From positions 1-64,000 of IMG/VR virus record IMGVR_UViG_3300014839_001411: a stretch of DNA of 64,000 nucleotides. One strand, 5' to 3'. A model generated the notes under the pieces. That model saw only the letters and a program-made list of their open reading frames with translations, was not told the origin of the DNA and did no database searches. The position numbers and the translations under genes were made by a program. Shown piece after piece: positions 38,856 to 46,800 of the stretch; position 1 is the first letter of the stretch, and each line of letters begins with the position of its first letter. The stretch is from a virus.

Positions 38856-39406
38856 CCGGCGCCCTTCAAAAGATCGAACAACTCACGCTATCCAAGAAAG
38901 CCATCGAAGAGCTACTTGCAGCCGCGAACACTCGCATTGGCGAGCTTCAGGCTACCACCAGATCTTCCGAAACCGAATGGACAGCCAAGGTCGGTGAGAC
39001 AGCCAGCGCATTGACGGGCGTAACCACTGAACGCGACGCCCTGAAGACCGAGATCACCACTCTCAAGGCCGAACAAGCAAAGATCAGAATGATCGGCGAC
39101 TTGAAGCACTACAACCTCCTCGGTATCGCAGATCAAATCCCTGTTCTCGCGGACCCCGTGAAACAGAGGGAAGCGATTGAGCGCATGGCAGCTTTTGCGA
39201 ACTCCATTGCACAAAACCGCGAGCAGGAATTGACAGCAGGCACAACGACGGTGACTACCGAAACTGTGTCGCCGGCTGGAAATCTCCCGACGACAGATGC
39301 GGGTTGGTCCAAACTCATCGAAAGTCTTCCGTTCGCTACGCCGGAACGTGAAGCTGCCTTTGAAGCTTGGGGCAACTGGAGTATGAAAAAGCCAATCAAG
39401 GAATAG
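38852..39406 (+). CDS. Capsid scaffolding-like protein
   Basis: 184 residues from the TTG at 38852. Coiled-coil N-terminal part (ALQKIEQLTLSKKAIEELLAA in two halves) with many Glu/Lys/Thr, acidic helices, and a C-terminal EREAAFEAWGNWSMKKP. Position between portal/phosphoesterase and major capsid and the composition fit a scaffold. The real N terminus probably lies upstream in the 38727 frame. Confidence 0.6.
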   Translation: MTGALQKIEQLTLSKKAIEELLAAANTRIGELQATTRSSETEWTAKVGETASALTGVTTERDALKTEITTLKAEQAKIRMIGDLKHYNLLGIADQIPVLADPVKQREAIERMAAFANSIAQNREQELTAGTTTVTTETVSPAGNLPTTDAGWSKLIESLPFATPEREAAFEAWGNWSMKKPIKE

Positions 39407-39441
39407 CGTTCTCCATCTTATTTATTTTATTGGAGTAGAAA

Positions 39442-40713
39442 ATGGCTAACGATATCGATACTGGTTTATTGACCGCGAGTTCGCTTCCTGCTGGGCAGCG
39501 TGCCTATTATGAAGCGCGGTTGCTGGAAAACTTGCGCACGAAGTCCATCCTGGTTCCTTTTACCGTTATGAAGGAAGACTTCAAGGCGCGCGATACGGGT
39601 CAGGTGGTCTACACGGAAGTGTTGGATCCCGCCTCAAACTGGAACCCGTTCACTGAGGACGTGATTTGGCTGGGCGGCGCCCATCTGGACAGCCGGTCGG
39701 TCACGATCAACCTCGAAATCCATGGCAACGTAATCAAGTTGTCGGATTACAACGAACTGGTCAACTACTGGAATAACGGCGATCTGCGCGGTCTGGTGGA
39801 TGGCAAGCTCGGCTTCAACATGGTTGAACACATCGACATCCTGGCCCGCAATGCCTTCATGTCGCACCCGCACAAGCTCTACGCGGGTACCGCAACCAGT
39901 CGCGGCGCTCTCGCAAAGACTGACATCTTCAACCCCGACATGGCAGAACTTGCCCGTGTCCACCTGGAAGAGAACGAGGTTCCCGGCGTGAATGCTCCTG
40001 GCGATGGCGACGGCAAATGGATTGTGTGCGTGACAACTCCGCGCGTGGTTCATGATATTCGTACCGCTGCCGGTTCCGAATGGCTCGACACCACGAAATA
40101 CACGACCCAGCGCAAGTTCAATTCGGAAGCTGGTTCCTGGGGTGGCGTTCGTTTCGTCAAGACCAACCGCTGCCGTATGTTGAACTACGGTGCAGTGACC
40201 GCCCAGAACACCCTCGCATCCGCGACGGTTCCTGGTCAGGGTGCAGCTCAGACCGTTGATGGTGCTTACACCGTCGGTCAGGCCACTTCAGTCCGCACGA
40301 TCCCGCTGGTTTCCGCAATCGATGTCTCTTTTGCGGTGGGCGCGTACGTGACCTTCCACAGCCAGCTCTTGGGAGCCGGTGGAACGCCTCCGATTGAGAG
40401 CGATGGCACGCAGGAAACTTATCGCATTGTCGCAGTTGACAGTGTCGGCAAGACCATTTCCCTGAACAAGCCTTTGATGAAGGCCCACGCCATCGGTGAT
40501 TATGTCACCACCGGCGTTCCGATCCACGTGAGTATCTTCATGGGTGGCCCCGGCGTCGTTTACGGCGTTGGTGAACGTCCCCATCCCGTGATCCTGCCCG
40601 TGATCGACGACTTGGGCATGATCCGCCGGATTGCCTGGCGTGGTTTCGTCAAAATGCAGCTCTTCCGCCCCGAGATGTACGAAGTGGTGGAGAGTTCCGG
40701 CACTTCCAACTAG
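39442..40713 (+). CDS. Major capsid protein (N4-gp56-like)
   Basis: 423 residues. RAYYEARLLENLRTKSILVPF, VVYTEVLDPASNWNP, IKLSDYNELVNYWN and the C-terminal MIRRIAWRGFVKMQLFRPEMYEVVES follow the N4-gp56 major capsid family, which has the HK97 fold. An inserted domain with VGKTISLNKPLMKAHAIGDYV is present near residues 275-360. RBS TTGGAGTAG. Confidence 0.78.
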   Translation: MANDIDTGLLTASSLPAGQRAYYEARLLENLRTKSILVPFTVMKEDFKARDTGQVVYTEVLDPASNWNPFTEDVIWLGGAHLDSRSVTINLEIHGNVIKLSDYNELVNYWNNGDLRGLVDGKLGFNMVEHIDILARNAFMSHPHKLYAGTATSRGALAKTDIFNPDMAELARVHLEENEVPGVNAPGDGDGKWIVCVTTPRVVHDIRTAAGSEWLDTTKYTTQRKFNSEAGSWGGVRFVKTNRCRMLNYGAVTAQNTLASATVPGQGAAQTVDGAYTVGQATSVRTIPLVSAIDVSFAVGAYVTFHSQLLGAGGTPPIESDGTQETYRIVAVDSVGKTISLNKPLMKAHAIGDYVTTGVPIHVSIFMGGPGVVYGVGERPHPVILPVIDDLGMIRRIAWRGFVKMQLFRPEMYEVVESSGTSN

Positions 40714-40733
40714 CCGATTGAGGATGTGATGAT

Positions 40734-41459
40734 ATGAACTGGGGCGATCTTGTCTCAGCAGTACAGACGGACTTGGGCGACACCACAGGCGCGAAGTACA
40801 CCGCTTCGCGTCTGTATGGTGCCATGCGTTCGGCTGTCAATGATGTGTCCATGTACTATCCCTTGCGTTACGACCATATGACTTTAGAGGTATTCAAGGA
40901 TCCAGTGACGAAACTGGTCAGCGATCCGAAGAAGTTCGTTCTTCCTGATGACTTTATTCAAGAGATTACGGTCGAGTGCCCCGTGAACACATTTCTTTCC
41001 CTGAGACGGGATCGCCCTGGTTTCCGCCGTACCCCTCCGCAGCGTCCAATGCAGTATTACGTGGATGGTGTCTGTCTTTATCTGGATGCCGATCCCAACG
41101 GCGCTGTTGCCCTGGATGGAACCTCGAATATCCAGGTGCTTCTTACGTATTACGGCATTCATGGAATGCCGGACGATGCCGATGACACGGACTTCGACCT
41201 TACGGTCTCCGCACGTGACCTGGAACTGGTTGTTATTTACATAAAGGCAGAGATGCTGGAGAGCGACCGTTCCAAGCAATCCTCTCTGGATCGTTTCAAA
41301 CTCGGAACCGGTGAACGCACCGACAATCCCATTCGTCCGGAAGTTACTGACTACTGGGCTGAATATCATTTGAAGATCGCGGAACGTTCTGGAAAGACCG
41401 TTTTCCTGGAGAGACCCCGCAGGTATCGCGGTTCCAGAGACTTTGAAGGACTGCGATGA
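40734..41459 (+). CDS. Head-tail connector/adaptor protein
   Basis: 241 residues. The N-terminal helical part (WGDLVSAVQTDLGDTTGAKYTASRLYGAMRSAVNDV) is typical of phage head-completion adaptors (gp6/Ad1-type). The position directly after the capsid gene supports this. Overlaps the next gene by four bases. Confidence 0.65.
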   Translation: MNWGDLVSAVQTDLGDTTGAKYTASRLYGAMRSAVNDVSMYYPLRYDHMTLEVFKDPVTKLVSDPKKFVLPDDFIQEITVECPVNTFLSLRRDRPGFRRTPPQRPMQYYVDGVCLYLDADPNGAVALDGTSNIQVLLTYYGIHGMPDDADDTDFDLTVSARDLELVVIYIKAEMLESDRSKQSSLDRFKLGTGERTDNPIRPEVTDYWAEYHLKIAERSGKTVFLERPRRYRGSRDFEGLR

Positions 41460-42049
41460 GTGGTATCCACGATCTAATCCTGTTGCAGGTGCAGTCCACT
41501 CTCCAGGCAGCCTTGATCGACAATCCGAAAGCGGTATTGGCCGCAGCAATAGCGTTGTTGCATCATGGTGATCCAGTTCCGGTTGATCCGGCAATTGCCG
41601 GCATCGTTCAGATTGGACCTCTGCAAGGCGATCCTACTCCGGATATTGCGCGCATCTCGGCGACGATCCACGAGAACGATCCTGACACCATCATCGGTGG
41701 AGCAGTGACTGGCCTAAAAAGCGATTGGGCGGACGAGATATATGAGGTGGAAATCGGTAACAGCATTACGCATTACCGACGCTTCTCGGTCAAGATCCGC
41801 TGCTTGTTGGTGAATGGTCAGGAACCTTTGGATCAAGCGCGTTCGATTGCCTCCACGGTACGCGAACGTGCCGAAAAGGCATTACTGAATATGTCTGTTT
41901 CCGGCATCGGAAACAGTGATGAATACGCCTCACGCGGCATCCTGTCGGATGAGTTTGAAGGTGAAATGCTTCAAGCCGGTGGTCCGACAGCATACGACTA
42001 TCACATCAAAATCCGTTTCTCATTATTAACTACTCGGTTAGGAGCTTAG
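41456..42049 (+). CDS. Tail terminator/completion-like protein
   Basis: 197 residues, ATGA overlap upstream. The segment YRRFSVKIRCLLVNGQEPLDQARSIASTVRERAEKAL suits a tail-terminator type fold. Function inferred mainly from position between adaptor and tail tube. A palindrome copy at 41897-41914 lies within it. Confidence 0.5.
   Translation: MSGIHDLILLQVQSTLQAALIDNPKAVLAAAIALLHHGDPVPVDPAIAGIVQIGPLQGDPTPDIARISATIHENDPDTIIGGAVTGLKSDWADEIYEVEIGNSITHYRRFSVKIRCLLVNGQEPLDQARSIASTVRERAEKALLNMSVSGIGNSDEYASRGILSDEFEGEMLQAGGPTAYDYHIKIRFSLLTTRLGA
41897..41914. repeat. Dispersed 18-bp palindrome
   Basis: GTTTCCGGCATCGGAAAC, inside the tail-terminator-like gene. Confidence 0.75.
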
Positions 42050-42050
42050 T

Positions 42051-43118
42051 ATGGTTGCATCAGAAAAAACTTTTATTGGTATTGCACAGCAGGCCGCATT
42101 CGGTACTCCGAACGTCACCGATGCGAACTTTCAATACCTGCTTTTTACTCAGGGTGGACTGGCGGTTGCGCCAGTCAATGTGCCTCTTGACATGGAAGTA
42201 GGAGGCGGCGCCATCCTGCGCGACGTGATCAAAGGCGGTGTGGTCACCGGTGGGCAGTTGCAAGTTATCCCTCGTCCAGCGACATTGGGTTGGGTCATGA
42301 AAGCCATGACTGGCAATGTCTCGAGCGTTGCCGCGACCGGCGCTGATACCGGGGCGTTTACGCACACGTTTACCATCGGTACTGATCCTTTCCTGGCTCC
42401 GTACTTCACTGCCCGTGTTTCTCCGGGCGGAGTATGGGGAGAGACGTATCAAGATATGCGTTTCACCAGCCTTGCCCTTCAGTGGCGTGGCGGACGTTTT
42501 GTCACCGGTTCGTATGGATTGATCGGTGGATTGCCCACTCCCAGTGTAGCGATGACTACGTGGGCGGCTGCCACCAAAATCGACGGCGGTCCGCAGTTCC
42601 TGGCGCCCCTGGGAAGTATCGTCCTTCCTACCGGCACCAACCTGAACGTTCTGTCGGGTTCGTTCGTGGCTCAAGCCCAGATCCCGCTGGATGAACAGTG
42701 GATCGTTGGATCGTATGTACCGCAGAACCTCGATATTGTTCAGCGGGCGTACATGATCCAGATGGCCGTCAAGATCACTGACGCCACCTTGTACAACAAA
42801 ATATCCTACGATCCCGCCGCCGGTTCAGCTTGGCTGGCTGCCATGTTGAAAGACGGCACCATTGACCTGAAATTCAGTTCGGCCCCCAAGGTCATTTCCG
42901 GTGGAGCTCTTGCTAACTCATTTGAGATCCTTGCAAATGGTCAGGCTGCCACTGGCGCAGGCGTCACGCCGAACGTAGCATGGACTGCTTCCCCGATGAA
43001 TTTCCAAACCGGCAAGCAGGTCATCATGAATGTGGTTGGTACGTTCCTGGCAGATCCCTCTGGCGCCAATTCCCCGATCACAATGAAATTAGTAAATTCG
43101 ACGTCTACTTACGCATAA
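42051..43118 (+). CDS. Major tail tube protein
   Basis: 355 residues, beta-rich, with KTFIGIAQQAAFGTPNVTDANFQYLLFT at the start, characteristic of phage tail tube proteins, and a possible Ig-like C-terminal part. The order terminator, tube, chaperone frameshift and tape measure is standard. Confidence 0.75.
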   Translation: MVASEKTFIGIAQQAAFGTPNVTDANFQYLLFTQGGLAVAPVNVPLDMEVGGGAILRDVIKGGVVTGGQLQVIPRPATLGWVMKAMTGNVSSVAATGADTGAFTHTFTIGTDPFLAPYFTARVSPGGVWGETYQDMRFTSLALQWRGGRFVTGSYGLIGGLPTPSVAMTTWAAATKIDGGPQFLAPLGSIVLPTGTNLNVLSGSFVAQAQIPLDEQWIVGSYVPQNLDIVQRAYMIQMAVKITDATLYNKISYDPAAGSAWLAAMLKDGTIDLKFSSAPKVISGGALANSFEILANGQAATGAGVTPNVAWTASPMNFQTGKQVIMNVVGTFLADPSGANSPITMKLVNSTSTYA

Positions 43119-43120
43119 TA

Positions 43121-43138
43121 GTTTCCGGCCTCGGAAAC
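43121..43138. repeat. Dispersed 18-bp palindrome
   Basis: GTTTCCGGCCTCGGAAAC, between the tail tube and chaperone genes. Confidence 0.75.
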
Positions 43139-43165
43139 GAGACCGGAAGATTTTTGGAGGTTACT

Positions 43166-43555
43166 GTGAACTTTGGATCTTACGCTATCTTGCAATCCGT
43201 TGAACATCGCCTGGAGAAGGAACCTGATTGGTTCTGGAAGATCAAGCCGGTCACCACGAAGGAAGAACTTGCCCTTGCCCAGTTTCTCTCCACGGAACGG
43301 ATGCTCCTGCTCTCTGATGGAACCCGTATCGGCAGGCGTGTCACCAACATCGAAACGGCCATTCGCGAAATCGCATTGACCTTTGGGGGAACGAATATCG
43401 TTGACGGTGATGGCAAGTTGATCCTTGAAGCCAACGCCACGGTCGAGCAGATTGAAAAAGTTTTGCTCGATATGCCCAATGAACTGACGAACGAGTTGTG
43501 GATTGCCGTAGGCAGCGCCATTCCAACTTGGGGACCCGTTCAAACAAAAAACTAA
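43166..43555 (+). CDS. Tail assembly chaperone, short form (gpG-like)
   Basis: 129 residues from GTG at 43166 (RBS TTTTGGAGG). Single domain with RIGRRVTNIETAIREIALTFGGTNIV. It ends at TAA (43553-43555) immediately after the slippery heptamer. Confidence 0.75.
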   Translation: MNFGSYAILQSVEHRLEKEPDWFWKIKPVTTKEELALAQFLSTERMLLLSDGTRIGRRVTNIETAIREIALTFGGTNIVDGDGKLILEANATVEQIEKVLLDMPNELTNELWIAVGSAIPTWGPVQTKN

Positions 43556-43839
43556 GTGCCGAGGCGGACCTTCATAATCGCCTCGATGAACTGGAGACGG
43601 TCGTCAAGGAAGCGGTAGCGAATGGAACACAGGATGTGGCTCTGAGCCTGTTGCTCGAAATCACTCTGGCGTCCATTCATAGTAACCGGCCAGTCTTTCC
43701 GACAATTGCTGAAGAACCCTTGTTTTATCGCCGCTATATCGTGCGGTGGATACAAGAGGCATTGCACGACAACAAGGACCTACAAGATGCAGAACAATAT
43801 GGACTGGATGAGCTGGCGCGCCGGCTCTCCGGGACATAG
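43166..43839 (+). CDS. Tail assembly chaperone, frameshifted long form (gpGT-like)
   Basis: A -1 shift at A-AAA-AAC (43546-43552) joins the gpG-like frame to the frame that runs to 43839 (KKLSAEADLHNRLDELE...EYGLDELARRLSGT), adding about 96 residues. The overlap of frames, the perfect heptamer adjacent to the stop and the location between tube and tape measure match programmed frameshifting in siphoviruses. Confidence 0.8.
43546..43552 (+). promoter_or_regulatory. Programmed -1 ribosomal frameshift site
   Basis: A AAA AAC in the zero frame ...ACA AAA AAC TAA. It is a classical X XXY YYZ heptamer, with the stop codon next. Confidence 0.88.
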
Positions 43840-43891
43840 GAAGGAAGAGGACAGTGAGGCTACGCCTCCGGTCTCACTGCCCTCGACTTAA
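43787..43891 (+). CDS. Possible small protein before the tape measure
   Basis: 34 residues (MQNNMDWMSWRAGSPGHRKEEDS...). It overlaps the chaperone end and has no clear RBS. Such short Trp-rich frames occur after tail chaperones in some phages, so it is mentioned at low confidence. Confidence 0.3.
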   Translation: MQNNMDWMSWRAGSPGHRKEEDSEATPPVSLPST

Positions 43892-43893
43892 TA

Positions 43894-46800
43894 ATGAACC
43901 ACCTCAAACGTTTTATCCGTGAATTGCAAGACAACAGTACCAATGTTCCATTTCCGCTCCAGCAAAAGGCAGCGGAATTCATCGCGTCTGCATGGAACAC
44001 GCGTCCGGATGATGCGGCTACTCAGGCAATGCCGGCAAGTTTGGGGAAGGAATTATCCGTTTTTGGTCCTGCGTCAACCATTGGTGAAGCAGAGAATTTG
44101 ATCCTGGCTTCTCACTACGGCACCATGGGCGAGTTGGCCCAGGGTGTAATACATAATCCGCGCAGTAGTATGGAAGTCGGCGACGTTTTTGGCGTTACAA
44201 CGCAAGCAGGGTTGGAAAGTTTTCACAATTACGATCCAAGCAAAGGATCGTTTGGCACTCATTTAATTTATTCAATGCGCGATGCTCTAAAAACTTCTGG
44301 ACGCACCTCCGTTCCGAGCGGTAGTGATGCGCGCCTGGAGAGTATTTCCACGGACAGTTTCCGTGATCCATCAGAAGATCCGGCTGGCTATGTTTCTCCT
44401 TGGGGAGGAACAACTGCTCCTTATGGAACACCTGACGGAGAACAACCTTCCAACACAACTTGGTATCAGGAATTTCTTCAATCCCTGAATGGGGGTTCTA
44501 TCCCGACCGGATTGTATGCCCCCGCCGGTCAGGGGTTGATGTTGGGCGGACAACTCAATCCAAGACTTTCTATTCATCCATTTCAGGGTTCGCAACAAGT
44601 TACTGTCAACGACACCGATATTCGTGAATACGCTTCCGCCGTAGACAGTGGAGTACCTTTATCTGCCAAGCCCGGACTGGAAGATCGCGTGGCAACTTCC
44701 CTTCGCAAATTGGCCGGTGGATTGCAGGGCAACGATACGGTTGGCGGTAACGCGCTGGGTTACAACATGCAGCAGGCGGATCGCGAATTTTACGCACAGC
44801 CGTTTGGAATGCAGGAAGCTCGTGGTAGTACCTTCGGGGAAAGTATCGGTTCTTCGGAGAACTCAGTTTTGCAGGCGCAAGGTACTGATACCTCGATGCG
44901 TTCGAGAACGCCGGAACTCATGGAAGCTAATGCAGGCAATGGGCAAAACTTCTTCGATGTTTCTGGCGGACTTCGCTCTTTAGCTGCAACTCCATCTCAG
45001 ATGGTGTCCGCAAACATGGTACATGATATTCGCGTTACTGGAAAGATGTCGCGAAATCCCGACGGGAGTTTGCGGGCCGTCAGTCGCGTTAAGTACAATG
45101 AAAAATTTGGCGATCAGCTTACGCAGGAAAACCGTGCAGGCTATGCAGCCGCAAATCGTGTCAACCCATCCGATATCGATGCTTGGGTGGCTTCTCACGG
45201 CGACTTGACCTCTGGCGTTGCTGGTGTTCCTGAAGAATACGTTGGTCAATATCGTTCTTATATGGAAAATCCCGGAAAGTCTGGCTCAATGAGACCCTTC
45301 ACAGAAATGCCCGAACCGGTTCATGCGAGCGCCGGGATCTATGCTCCTGCTAAGAATGGCGGACAACCCCCTGTACCGCCTACTCCTCCCGTCGACCTTG
45401 CCACACCTGAACCTTCCGACGACGGAAACTTTCATGGTGGTTCCGCCAAGGAAGCCATGGCTTATATTCAAAATAACCACGGCGACTTTGTAAAGAACTT
45501 TTTGGGTACTGGCGAAACCAAGATGGAAGATTTTAAAACTTGGCGAGCTGGTTTATCTGAAGCCCAGGGTGCATCGTTTGATCGTGCTTGGGGAGTTGTG
45601 ATGCAAGAAAAGGGTATCGCAGATAAATTTGGAGCTCCATCTGAGTGGCATAGGGCCGTAGTTGCCAACGGTGGATGGAGAGGTTCTGCTCCCAAAAATA
45701 CTCCCGAACAGTTTACTCAACCCGTTCCCGAAACAACGAGTTCGCTGATTGATTACGCGGGACGCGATCATATCGCCGGAATTACAGACGATGGGATGCA
45801 GCGGGCAGCTCAGAACCACGTCGAACCTATTCAACCGGTTCAAGCTTCTGTACCCGAGCCCAACGTTCCGCTTCCCGTCGATTTCGATGTCGATCCCGTT
45901 AGCGGAAATAGGCATTCGGCTAATGATTATGCTCCGTGGGAACGTGCTGCGCAAAATCAGGGCGCAAGTGTATTCGGCGCCGGGCGTGGGCCTTCAGGCG
46001 CTCATACGCCTTCCTCGAACCGCGTCACCGCTGAATATCTTGCTGACTGGAAGGTTAATTCTGCGGATTTGTCCCTTCGGAATACCGCCGGTTTTCATGA
46101 TGAAAGACTTGGGTCTGCGGAAGTAATTGCATACGATAGAAACACAAAAGAACCATCAAGTGTTCATTTGACTTCTGATGGACAGGAAACTCTGTCTGCT
46201 CAAGGCGTCAGTACTGCTGTTTCGTGGGCGCAACAAGCTACCGGGCAGGCCCTAAATTCAGGTGCTCTCACTGATGGTATGGATGCCAATTCGGCTTCTG
46301 CTACGATGCAAAAAGCTGTTTGGAGAGCTCTTGACGGCATTGCTAAAAAATATGTTGATGCTTTAGGCGGAGACGATCCCGATCTGAAACTTGCAGCAGA
46401 ACGCCGGGCTGTATCCATCAAGACTGTTGCCGGAAAAATTGCCGGTTCCGTTACCGGTAATATGAGGGAAGACCTCGACCAGCAAGGTGATGACGGGCGC
46501 AATCGCGCTATTCGTTTAGGCAAGGATACTGATCTTGCTCAATCCGCAATGAACTCCAACCCGGAGTTTGCGAGTTGGGTTGACGGTCAACCCGGTGGAT
46601 TGAACGGTGTACTAAATGGTCCCCAGCGGATTATAAATGCCGGTGACGATGTATTCAGCGTAGGCGGGAGTAGTTTCGGTGGCCGCGGTGGCGGACCAGG
46701 TGGACCTTCTGGCGGTGCGGGTGGTCGTTCCATTTACCAAACTCCTGCTGGTCGTTTCATGATGGAAATGGCAATGGCTTCGTATGCTTGGAAAGATACG

